A stretch of 12,611 bases of DNA from Micropepsaceae bacterium (GCA_025450355.1 JANWHR010000025.1:1-12611); one strand, 5' to 3'; counted from the stretch's first letter, positions 6,764 through 12,611 are shown. Notes: a model not told the origin generated them from the letters alone. Program-made: numbers and translations.

Positions 6764-6812
6764 GAATTGACTCTTTTTGCATGACACTCGAATCCCTGTC
6801 CCGCGTCAATTC
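6764..6812. promoter_or_regulatory. Divergent promoter/operator region with 8-bp inverted repeat
   Basis: GAATTGAC (6764-6771) and GTCAATTC (6805-6812) form a perfect inverted repeat with a 33-base spacer, in the 129-base gap between the permease and the oxygenase alpha gene. Each arm contains TTGAC, a -35-like box, and the two point toward each other. On the minus strand TTGACG (6804-6809) is followed after 17 bases by TGTCAT (6781-6786), a fair sigma-70-type promoter for the permease. On the plus strand TTGACT (6767-6772) is followed at 17 bases only by GAATCC, a weak -10. A regulator binding both arms would cover both promoters. Confidence 0.45.
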
Positions 6813-6867
6813 ACGCCGCCATTGCCGGCCGCGGCGCTTTTTGAAATAACCGGCCACAGCCATCCGG

Positions 6868-8178
6868 ATGCCAACGATGCTCGACCGCAGCTCATCTTCC
6901 ATCGCGGCGCTGATTCAGCCGGGCCGCGTTCATCGCCGCGTCTATACCGATCCGGACATTTTCGAGTTGGAGATGGAGCGCATCTTTGGCCGGGCCTGGC
7001 TGTTCGCCGGCCATTCCAGCCAGCTGGCAAAGCCGGGCGACTACATCACCACCGAGCTTGCGCGCCAGCCGGTGATCATGATCCGGCACAGCGACGGCGC
7101 CATCCATGTGCTGTTCAACCGCTGCGCGCATCGTGGCGCGAAAATCGCGCCCCTCCGCTCAGGCCATGCCCCGCGCCTGACCTGCTGCTATCACGGCTGG
7201 ACCTACGATTCCGACGGCACGCTGTTGAACGTGCCTGTCCCCGAAGGTTGCGCGCGCAGCTTTGACACTCGCGATTTTGCCCTCACGCCCGTGCCGCGGG
7301 TTGGAATTTATCGCGGTTTCGTCTTCGCCAGTCTGGCCAAAACCGGTCTCAGCTTCGAGGACCACATCGGCCCCATGAAGGCCAATATCGACGATCTGGT
7401 GGATCGCGCGCCCGATGGCGAACTCGCGCTGGATGCCGGACGCCATCGTTACGTGTTCGAGGGAAACTGGAAGCTGCAGGTCGAAAATGTGCTGGACTCC
7501 TATCATGTCCCGTTCAGCCATGCTTCGACGGTGAATGAAAAGGGCGAGCAATTCGCCCGTCGCGAAGGCGACCGCCACGGCGCCGCGGTGGTGGACGCAG
7601 ACAAAAGCCGCACCGCGGCACCCTGGAAACAGCGCCGCAGCTACATCACCGGCAATGGCCACGGCTGGACCAGCAACACGCAGCTCGACGATGCGAAGCG
7701 TTCCAGCCCCGCATTCGACGAATACCGCCGGGTGCTCGCCGAAAAACTCGGCGCCGAACGCGCGCAGCAGATTCTTACACCGCGGCTGCACAACTCACTG
7801 ATCTACCCCAATGCTTCCATCATGGGACTCAACATCCATGTGCGGGTGATCAATCCGGTTGCGGTCGATCGCACGGAAGTGACGGTTTTCCCGGTTCGGC
7901 TCGTCGGGGCGCCGCCGGCCATGAATTTTGGCAATATCCGCCTGCTGAACGTCACCCACTCGGCGGCATCCTTCGTCCAGACCGACGATCTGGAATCTTT
8001 CGTGCGCGTGCAAAACGGTCTGCGCAGTCAGGCGGCGGACTGGGTGGACATTTCGCGCGGCCTCGGCGAGGAAGAACCCGACCGGGAACTCAATGCGACG
8101 CGCGAACTCGCAACGCATGAAATGGTCGTCCGCGCGCAATATCGCGCCTGGCTCGATTACATGCAGCAGGCCGCGTGA
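6868..8178 (+). CDS. Rieske ring-hydroxylating oxygenase, alpha subunit
   Basis: Large catalytic subunit (436 residues) of an aromatic ring-hydroxylating dioxygenase, which adds O2 to an aromatic ring using electrons passed through a Rieske cluster. The Rieske motif C-x-H-x17-C-x2-H is complete (Cys86, His88, Cys106, His109, in NRCAHRG and CCYHGW). The mononuclear iron site shows Asp210, His213 and His218 (VLDSYHVPFSH), with the third ligand probably Asp373 or Asp374 (QTDDLESF). The bridging Asp before the first His is also kept. Overall it looks like the benzoate/anthranilate/toluate-type branch, but the substrate cannot be read from sequence. ATG 6868 has little ribosome site; the in-frame ATG at 6877, with GGA eight bases upstream, is a good alternative. 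The stop overlaps the beta-subunit start. No reductase or ferredoxin gene is nearby. Confidence 0.9.
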   Translation: MPTMLDRSSSSIAALIQPGRVHRRVYTDPDIFELEMERIFGRAWLFAGHSSQLAKPGDYITTELARQPVIMIRHSDGAIHVLFNRCAHRGAKIAPLRSGHAPRLTCCYHGWTYDSDGTLLNVPVPEGCARSFDTRDFALTPVPRVGIYRGFVFASLAKTGLSFEDHIGPMKANIDDLVDRAPDGELALDAGRHRYVFEGNWKLQVENVLDSYHVPFSHASTVNEKGEQFARREGDRHGAAVVDADKSRTAAPWKQRRSYITGNGHGWTSNTQLDDAKRSSPAFDEYRRVLAEKLGAERAQQILTPRLHNSLIYPNASIMGLNIHVRVINPVAVDRTEVTVFPVRLVGAPPAMNFGNIRLLNVTHSAASFVQTDDLESFVRVQNGLRSQAADWVDISRGLGEEEPDRELNATRELATHEMVVRAQYRAWLDYMQQAA

Positions 8179-8738
8179 TGGACCCGCGTGAATTTGAGGC
8201 GTTTCTCTTCCACGAAGCCCGCCTGTTGGACGACCGCCGCTTTCGCGACTGGATGGAACTCTTTACCGAAGACGGTTCCTATTGGATTCCCGCCGTTCCC
8301 GAACAGGAAAGCCCGTTCGATCAGGCGTCATTGTTCTACGACGACCGCGAACTGATGAAGACCCGGATCGCGCGACTGCAGCATCCGCGCATTCACGTCC
8401 AGACCCCGCCGTCACGCACCGCCCACCTCATCGCCAACATCGTCATCGAATCTCCCCCGCTTGCAGGGGCCTGTCGCGCTTTGCGCGACATCTGTTTGGA
8501 ACGCGGCGACGCGGGCGCGTCGCTCGCGGACCGCGAAGCGGTGGAGGGGGAGCCACCCGAATATCTGGTTTCCTCGACCGTCATCATGGTGGAATATCGC
8601 AATGACAAACAGCGCATTTTCGCCGGACGGCAGCAGCACCGGTTGCGGCGCGAGGGCGGGAGTTTCAAAATTGTCCGCAAGCGTGTCGATCTCATCAATT
8701 GCGACTCCGCCTTCGAAGCCATCGCCGTCCCGATATGA
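8178..8738 (+). CDS. Ring-hydroxylating oxygenase, beta subunit, with repeat-encoded insert
   Basis: Small structural subunit (186 residues, NTF2-like fold) that packs with the alpha subunit in an alpha3beta3 complex. Family signatures are EFEAFLFHEARLLDDRRF, DWMELFTEDGSYWIPA and the C-terminal RLRREGGSFKIVRKRVDLIN. The ATG overlaps the alpha stop (TGATG), indicating coupled translation in a 1:1 pair. The protein is about 25 residues longer than BenB-like relatives (about 160). The excess sits between IANIVIE and EYLVSSTVIMVEYR, where residues 92-125 are encoded by a palindrome-rich block described separately. Without that stretch the two strands would join through a short turn, as in relatives. 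The insert is polar and lies at a loop between strands, so the subunit may still fold; this has not been shown. Confidence 0.88.
   Translation: MDPREFEAFLFHEARLLDDRRFRDWMELFTEDGSYWIPAVPEQESPFDQASLFYDDRELMKTRIARLQHPRIHVQTPPSRTAHLIANIVIESPPLAGACRALRDICLERGDAGASLADREAVEGEPPEYLVSSTVIMVEYRNDKQRIFAGRQQHRLRREGGSFKIVRKRVDLINCDSAFEAIAVPI
8451..8552. repeat. Palindromic element inserted in frame within a coding sequence
   Basis: A 102-base block inside the oxygenase beta gene. Its ends are inverted, CTCCCCC (8452-8458) and GGGGGAG (8546-8552). Inside are two perfect 8-bp hairpins: TGTCGCGC/GCGCGACA (8472-8479 and 8483-8490) and GCGACGCG/CGCGTCGC (8506-8513 and 8516-8523). A C-run/G-run stem (CCCC 8455-8458 with GGGG 8466-8469) and a near-palindrome around 8523-8539 add to this. 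The length is a multiple of three and the reading frame stays open, adding 34 codons. This architecture matches intergenic palindromic repeats of alphaproteobacteria and resembles protein-coding palindromic elements of Rickettsia. Confidence 0.75.
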
Positions 8739-8749
8739 CAACAAACTCT

Positions 8750-8806
8750 GTCATGGCCGGGCTCGACCCGGCCACCCAGCCGCGCCGCGTCTGCGGCGCG
8801 AATGAC
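8750..8806. repeat. REP-like palindromic element with GTCAT/ATGAC ends
   Basis: The 88-base gap between the oxygenase beta gene and the extradiol dioxygenase is mostly this element. It is bounded by GTCAT (8750-8754) and ATGAC (8802-8806). It holds two perfect hairpins: GGCCGGG/CCCGGCC (8755-8761 and 8767-8773) and CGCGCCGC/GCGGCGCG (8781-8788 and 8793-8800). It shares its ends and general plan with the larger element at 9888-10003. Within an operon it could protect or attenuate the transcript; no T-run follows, so it is not a classical terminator. Confidence 0.7.
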
Positions 8807-8826
8807 TCCTCGCGGAATCCAAACCC

Positions 8827-9885
8827 ATGACCACACCCATCCTTGGCGGCGCATTTCTCCCGCATGCCCCGCAATTCTTCACCATGCCGGAGACCGAAGA
8901 CAAAGCCACGGTTGCGCGCGTGCGCGCCATCGCCGCCGAAATCGGCGGCGGTCTGAAGGCGCTTAAACCCGATCTCTGGATTCTGTTCTCCAACGATCAC
9001 GCCGAACAGTTTTTCCACAACACCGCGCCGCCATTCACCATCCACACGGGCGCCGAAGCATCGGGCGAGTTTGCCGGGCGCAAATTCCATTTCCGCGTGC
9101 CCGGTGAGACTGGCCTGAACCTGGTCCGGCTGTTGTACGAACAGGGTTTCGACCCCGCGTTCACCAGCACGGCGAAAATCGATTACGCCATGGGAATTCC
9201 GCTCACCCATCTCAAACATTCCGATCCCGTGCTGCCCGTTTACGTCAACGCCTATCTGCCGCCACAGCCCCCGATCGCGCGCTGTTATGCGTTCGGACAG
9301 GCGATTGCGCGGGCCGTCGCCATCCTGGGCCTGCGCGCCGTGGTGCTGGCCTCCGGCGGCATGTCACATTTTCCGGGTACCAATCGTTACGCCAATCCGG
9401 AGCTCGCCTGGGACAAGGCCCTCCTCGAACGGATCGCCGCGGGCAATCTGAAGGCGCTCGCCGGGATCGCTGAAAGCGAACTCGACGACAAGGGCAACAT
9501 CGAATTGCGCTGCTGGGCCTGCGCCGCAGGCGCGCTCGGCGAACGCAAGCCCGACATCGTGCAGCTCGATCCCTCCTGGCATCACAATTACGCTTCGGTG
9601 GGCTTCTTCTCGCCGCCGGCCGCCGAAACGCCCGCCCACTACCCTGCCATCGCGCCGGAACTGGTCGAACTCACCAGCGCGCTGCACGCACTTGCCCATC
9701 AAGAATCAGCGCGCACTGCCTGGATGGCAGATGCAGGCAGCTTTGCCGCGCGCTTCAATCTCTCGGAACCACAACGCCGTGCGCTGATGGAAATGGATGT
9801 TCCGGCGATGGTGAAAATGGGCGCACATCCCCTCATCCCCTTCCTCGCCAACATGCAAATCCAGCACCTCAAAACTCACAAATAA
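8827..9885 (+). CDS. Class III extradiol ring-cleavage dioxygenase, LigB-LigA fusion
   Basis: A 352-residue non-heme Fe(II) dioxygenase of the protocatechuate 4,5-dioxygenase superfamily, which opens catechol-type rings beside the hydroxyls. Residues 1-270 are the LigB (catalytic) domain: His13 (FLPHAPQFF) and His58 (SNDHAEQFF) as iron ligands, Glu226 (GNIELRCW) as the likely third ligand, and His181 (GGMSHFPG) as the probable catalytic base. His128 is a further conserved-looking His. Residues of about 275-350 resemble the small LigA subunit (FAARFNLSEPQRRALMEMD, then MVKMGAHPLIPF), so the two subunits are fused beta-then-alpha, as in gallate-dioxygenase-like enzymes. It lies 88 bases after the oxygenase beta gene, separated by a palindromic element, and probably cleaves the diol derived from the oxygenase product. 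The ribosome site is weak (GGA ten bases upstream). The substrate is unknown. Confidence 0.87.
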   Translation: MTTPILGGAFLPHAPQFFTMPETEDKATVARVRAIAAEIGGGLKALKPDLWILFSNDHAEQFFHNTAPPFTIHTGAEASGEFAGRKFHFRVPGETGLNLVRLLYEQGFDPAFTSTAKIDYAMGIPLTHLKHSDPVLPVYVNAYLPPQPPIARCYAFGQAIARAVAILGLRAVVLASGGMSHFPGTNRYANPELAWDKALLERIAAGNLKALAGIAESELDDKGNIELRCWACAAGALGERKPDIVQLDPSWHHNYASVGFFSPPAAETPAHYPAIAPELVELTSALHALAHQESARTAWMADAGSFAARFNLSEPQRRALMEMDVPAMVKMGAHPLIPFLANMQIQHLKTHK

Positions 9886-9887
9886 CA

Positions 9888-10003
9888 TGTCATCCCGCAC
9901 GAAGCGGCGCAGCCGCGCAGATGCGGGACCCACTCCCAAACCTGCATCAGGCGGCGACGTGGGTCCCGCCCCTGCGCACCTGCGGTGCTTGGCCGGGATG
10001 ACA
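9888..10003. repeat. Nested palindromic element between convergent genes
   Basis: A 116-base element fills the gap between the extradiol dioxygenase and the convergent metallo-hydrolase-like gene. Its ends are a perfect 10-bp inverted repeat, TGTCATCCCG (9888-9897) and CGGGATGACA (9994-10003). Inside is a second perfect 11-bp pair, GCGGGACCCAC (9923-9933) and GTGGGTCCCGC (9959-9969). GTCAT/ATGAC ends are shared with the element at 8750-8806. Its place, 2 bases after one stop and 5 bases from the other, suits a two-way transcript barrier, although no T-runs make it a standard intrinsic terminator on the plus strand. Confidence 0.75.
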
Positions 10004-10008
10004 GTGTT

Positions 10009-11187
10009 TTACTGAATGGTCACCTGCACCGCATCATATCCCAGCGCGGGGTTTACGTTTTCGGGGACGTCATAGATCGCGTTCAACCGCATTCCCGGTT
10101 TCACCAGCGTGCGGTCCGCGATGCCATCCACATCCGTATCGGCGCCAATCCTTAAGTGCACCTCTGTTCCATCATCGCCCTTCAGCGTCACAAACCGCCC
10201 ATCGTCCATCGCGCTGGCAACCGTACCGCTGACCTGTTTGCGCTCGCTTTTGATCACCAGCGGTCCTTCGCCGTTCAATTCGCGATAGATCGTGTCCGCA
10301 GTCCAGGACAGGTGCTCGGTGCGTTCCCAGTCGCGGTATTCGTGCATGTCGAAAGTCTTTTCGATTTCCGGCAGCGCCATGTGGCGATCCATCATGTCCT
10401 GGACCTTGTGGCGCGCGAGCAAAAGATAATCGATCATGACCGAGAGATCGCGCACACCGCCCAGCGGCCCGTGCGCCGGAATCATGATCCGGGGTTTCAG
10501 CGCAATATAGGCATCGAGCTGTTTCAGCATCCCTTCGGTCGTGCCATGGCTGTAGTCCGGACGGATGTCCGGATGCCGTTCGCGGTAGCCGGCGAAGGAC
10601 GCATGCAACACGCCCTCCTTCGGCAGCCACACCGCAACGTCGCCCGGATTGTATTTGTCATCCACATAAATCAGGTCAATCTCGCGCCCGCCGAGATGCA
10701 GCGTCATGTGGGACGCGAAACTGATGACCGTGTCCAGCGGATTGACGTCTTTCAGCGCTCCGGCGCGTTCGGCAAAGCGCTTGCGCCAGGAATTGATCTG
10801 ATACTGCGACCAGCCCGCCCAGTTCTTCGCCGCACGCTCCTGCAGGATCACTTGGGCCGGCGGCGAAAACAGCGGCGTACCACCGATGTGGTCGCCGTGA
10901 TTCTGGGTGATGATGATGTAGCGGACGGGCTGATTGGTGACCGACTGGATGTCCTTCAGGATCGCCCGCGAATCCGAATTGTTGTTCCCGGTATCGGCGA
11001 GAACCACGCCCTGGGAGGTGACGATAACCAGAGCGTTGGCGTCATTACGCTTGCCGATATAGGCGTAAACCCCATCGGCAATCTGCTTGAATACCGGCGC
11101 CGGCCCCGTCACCGCCCCCACCGGTATTGAAAAGCCGATGACTGCGACAACCAGAAAGCCTATCAACCGTGGCAATCTGACTGGCAC
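10009..11187 (-). CDS. Exported metallo-beta-lactamase-fold protein with incomplete metal site
   Basis: A 392-residue protein. From GTG 11187 it opens with a clear signal peptide (PVRLPR, then LIGFLVVAVIGFSIPVGA, cut near AVTG). Residues of about 33-290 follow the MBL-fold pattern: GVYAYIG, LVIVTSQGVVLADTG, VRYIIITQNHGDHIGG and IMIPAHGP. Residues of about 310-392 form a further beta-rich domain (SGTVASAMDDGRFVTLKGDDG). The metal motif T-H-x-H-x-D-H reads TQNHGDH, so the first His is Gln95, a change also known from GOB-type enzymes. The usual second-site His and bridging Asp positions read DDKYNPGD and LHASFAGY, without a clear His or Asp. His97, Asp99, His100 and His239 remain. Hydrolysis is therefore uncertain. 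An alternative ATG at 11271, one base after the peroxidase stop, would place the palindromic repeat inside the coding region and bury the signal peptide; I prefer 11187. Confidence 0.78.
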   Translation of the reverse strand: MPVRLPRLIGFLVVAVIGFSIPVGAVTGPAPVFKQIADGVYAYIGKRNDANALVIVTSQGVVLADTGNNNSDSRAILKDIQSVTNQPVRYIIITQNHGDHIGGTPLFSPPAQVILQERAAKNWAGWSQYQINSWRKRFAERAGALKDVNPLDTVISFASHMTLHLGGREIDLIYVDDKYNPGDVAVWLPKEGVLHASFAGYRERHPDIRPDYSHGTTEGMLKQLDAYIALKPRIMIPAHGPLGGVRDLSVMIDYLLLARHKVQDMMDRHMALPEIEKTFDMHEYRDWERTEHLSWTADTIYRELNGEGPLVIKSERKQVSGTVASAMDDGRFVTLKGDDGTEVHLRIGADTDVDGIADRTLVKPGMRLNAIYDVPENVNPALGYDAVQVTIQ

Positions 11188-11194
11188 ACGTACT

Positions 11195-11260
11195 CGAATT
11201 CCGCCTCCCCCGTGTGGGGAGGCACGCACTTTGCAATTCGCAAAGTGCGGGTGGGGGAAA
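11195..11260. repeat. Palindromic intergenic element, copy 2
   Basis: A second copy of the block at 1213-1276. The core stem is GCACTTTGC (11226-11234) with GCAAAGTGC (11240-11248) around the loop AATTC, flanked by CTCCCCC and GTGGGGG. Relative to copy 1, one stem base and its partner have both changed (T-A to C-G), so pairing is kept. It lies between the peroxidase stop and the start of the MBL-fold gene. If the upstream ATG at 11271 were used, it would be translated as a leader reading FPHPHFANCKVRAS. Confidence 0.8.
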
Positions 11261-11272
11261 TCCATCCGCATC

Positions 11273-11767
11273 TTAAGTCCCGCTGTGGGAGCTGCTTAAC
11301 TGCTCCTCGATCGCCTGAACCAGTTTCGCATCGTCCGGCTTGACTTTTGACGGATACACGCCGGCGAGATCGCCCTTCCCGTCGATCAGATATTTGTGGA
11401 AAGTCCAGCGCGGCGCCGCCGCTTCGCCCGCCTGTGCGACGATCCAGTGATAGAGCGGATGCGCCCCCTTCCCCGAGACCTCATATTTCCCGGTCATCGG
11501 AAAGGTGACGCCATAGCGCGTCGTGCAGAAATTCCGGATCTCCGCTTCCGTGCCGGGCTCCTGCCGTCCGAAGTCATTCGACGGCACTCCGAGCACGACA
11601 AGGCCGCGATCCCGGTATTTTCGCCACAACGCCTCCAGCCCGGCATACTGCGGCGTGAACCCGCATTCGGACGCGGTATTGACCACCAGCAGCGGATGCC
11701 CCTCGAAGTCCTTCAGCTTCAGCGGCTTTCCTTCAATCGACCTGAATTCGAACTGATGCGCGTTCAT
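11273..11767 (-). CDS. Glutathione peroxidase family thiol peroxidase
   Basis: A 164-residue cytoplasmic thioredoxin-fold peroxidase that reduces H2O2 or organic hydroperoxides with a thiol donor, in bacteria usually thioredoxin. The signature NTASECGFTPQY holds the catalytic Cys35. VPSNDFGRQEPG supplies Gln69, and WTFHKYLIDGKG supplies Trp121. The fourth tetrad residue, Asn in the usual W-N-F, is Thr122 here. The Cys in FCTTRYGVTFPM (Cys81) may act as the resolving Cys, while the usual FPCN Cys is Ser63. The ATG was chosen because it gives the normal family start and length, with GGTGAGG about eight bases upstream; an in-frame extension upstream has no family character. The stop TAA is one base from a possible ATG of the next gene, so the two probably share a transcript. 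Confidence 0.9.
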   Translation of the reverse strand: MNAHQFEFRSIEGKPLKLKDFEGHPLLVVNTASECGFTPQYAGLEALWRKYRDRGLVVLGVPSNDFGRQEPGTEAEIRNFCTTRYGVTFPMTGKYEVSGKGAHPLYHWIVAQAGEAAAPRWTFHKYLIDGKGDLAGVYPSKVKPDDAKLVQAIEEQLSSSHSGT

Positions 11768-11933
11768 CCTCACGACCTCACCGGAAGCGCGCCAGCCTAC
11801 CACGGTTTCGCCGCCGCAGCCGGACGGGCGATGCCCCAAACAGAAACTTGTGGACCGGCCGCGAACCGTCTTGTTGCACACGGCAGGGCTGTCCAGACTG
11901 GCCACGCAAGCGTATGGCTGAAGGGCACGGGAA

Positions 11934-12611
11934 ATGGTCGCCATGCCGCCCGATTCCATTGAGTTGGCCGCATATCACCCCTGGCGGCGGGGGTTTTTTT
12001 TCCTCATCGGCCTGTGCATCGGTGCAGCCGCAGTTTTCGCCTGGCTCTATACCCGCCCGCCCGAATACATCGCGGTATCGCAACTCAGAATTTCCCCTGC
12101 AGCCACGCTGACGGATGCGAACGCGGCAAATCCGCAGGATCGAACCATTGCTTTCCTCACCGAAGTGCAGGTGCTGACCTCCCAGGCTATTCTTAAGGAC
12201 GCGCTTGTGCGCCTGCGTGAAACGGGCGGTCTTCACGATCTCGGCCCTGATCCCGCCGGTGCGGCGCAACGCCTGCTGCGCGCCCGGCCGCTCGAACAGA
12301 CACAGGTCGTGGAACTATCGGCAAAAGGACCAGAACCCGGTTTTCTGGTGCGGCTTTTGAATGCGGTGACCGCATCCTGGCAGGACCGCGCCACACGGGC
12401 ATACCAGCAGCAGGTCTCGGCAGAAAATGACGGCCTGAAGAAACAGGCAGACGATCTGCACACCGCGACGATGGCGGCACAGGCCAGACTCGACGAATTC
12501 CGTGAGGCCAACGGCTTCGTTGCCAATGGGGCGGAGAACGCCCTGGTGGCGGATGTTCAGAACCTGAGCACCTCCTACACAACCGCTCTGGCAAGCTTCG
12601 CCAAAGCGCAG
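11934..12611 (+). CDS. Wzz/GumC-like polysaccharide chain-length protein, 5' part (3' end outside window)
   Basis: An open frame from ATG 11934 to the window edge (226 codons, no stop). After a short cytoplasmic start (PPDSIELAAYHPWRRG) comes one membrane segment (FFFLIGLCIGAAAVFAWLY), then a periplasmic-type region opening YIAVSQLRISP, which matches the Wzz/chain-length-determinant pattern. The last 90 residues are a charged, coiled-coil-like stretch (QQQVSAENDGLKKQADDLH, ARLDEFREANGF), as in GumC/ExoP-type proteins that control export or length of cell-surface polysaccharide. ATG 11934 has AAGGG eight bases upstream; ATG 11943 in the same frame is possible. The 166-base gap to the divergent peroxidase gene holds no clear promoter or repeat that I can defend. 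Whether a C-terminal tyrosine-kinase domain follows cannot be seen. Confidence 0.8.
   Translation, partial: MVAMPPDSIELAAYHPWRRGFFFLIGLCIGAAAVFAWLYTRPPEYIAVSQLRISPAATLTDANAANPQDRTIAFLTEVQVLTSQAILKDALVRLRETGGLHDLGPDPAGAAQRLLRARPLEQTQVVELSAKGPEPGFLVRLLNAVTASWQDRATRAYQQQVSAENDGLKKQADDLHTATMAAQARLDEFREANGFVANGAENALVADVQNLSTSYTTALASFAKAQ

Noticed and set aside
8451..8552. Possible frameshift or sequencing error in the oxygenase beta gene
   Set aside because: The frame stays open across the extra 102 bases and both flanks are in the correct family frame, so insertion fits better than error.
9888..10003. Insertion sequence or transposon remnant carrying a transposase
   Set aside because: The inverted ends enclose only about 116 bases with no coding capacity and no visible target duplication.
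10156..11130. Plus-strand open frame of 324 codons opposite the MBL-fold gene
   Set aside because: The minus strand shows clear MBL-fold motifs, and the plus-strand product has no recognisable pattern, so it is a shadow frame.
11768..11959. In-frame extension upstream of the glutathione peroxidase ATG
   Set aside because: The extra 64 residues have no family character, would overlap the divergent chain-length gene start, and the internal ATG gives a normal-length protein with a ribosome site.
1..12611. tRNA, rRNA, CRISPR or riboswitch
   Set aside because: No cloverleaf with a TTCGA-type arm, no regularly spaced short direct repeats, and no recognisable riboswitch core was seen on either strand by eye.

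Overview
The window is GC-rich chromosomal DNA, most likely from an alphaproteobacterium. The evidence is the hisS-hisZ-hisG order, a roughly 320-residue HisG with a HisZ partner, a DUF1194-type secreted von Willebrand A protein, Rhizobiales-like small charged proteins, and several families of GC-rich palindromic repeats typical of that class. The genus cannot be fixed by reading alone. I saw no tRNA, rRNA, CRISPR array or insertion sequence.

Layout. 1-3439 (+): the 3' part of hisS, then hisZ and hisG, a translation and histidine-biosynthesis operon with a palindromic repeat between hisS and hisZ. 3440-3948: two small charged-protein genes of 54 and 52 residues, transcribed away from each other; the first abuts the hisG stop exactly. 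4126-5321 (+): a secreted vWA/DUF1194 protein, then an overlapping signal-peptide ORF that looks like an internally deleted and frameshifted remnant. 5302-9885: an aromatic-compound module. A DASS/SLC13-like permease (-) faces away from a ring-hydroxylating oxygenase alpha/beta pair (+) and a class III extradiol dioxygenase in which LigB-type and LigA-type domains are fused. A likely permease promoter and an inverted repeat lie in the divergent gap. 10009-11767 (-): glutathione peroxidase, followed one base later by an exported metallo-beta-lactamase-fold protein that lacks several metal ligands. 11934-12611 (+): the start of a Wzz/GumC-like polysaccharide chain-length protein that runs off the window.

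How the genes fit together. HisZ and HisG form the first enzyme of histidine synthesis, and HisS charges tRNA-His. The permease, Rieske oxygenase and LigB-LigA enzyme suggest uptake, ring hydroxylation and meta-cleavage of an aromatic acid. No oxygenase reductase/ferredoxin, diol dehydrogenase or downstream hydrolase is present, so the pathway is incomplete here.

The most unusual signal is at 8451-8552: a palindrome-rich block with inverted-repeat ends sits in frame inside the oxygenase beta-subunit gene and adds about 34 codons, like the protein-coding palindromic elements known from Rickettsia. Other palindromic elements lie at 1213-1276, 8750-8806, 9888-10003 and 11195-11260. The first and last of these are copies of one another, and their hairpin stems differ by compensating base changes.
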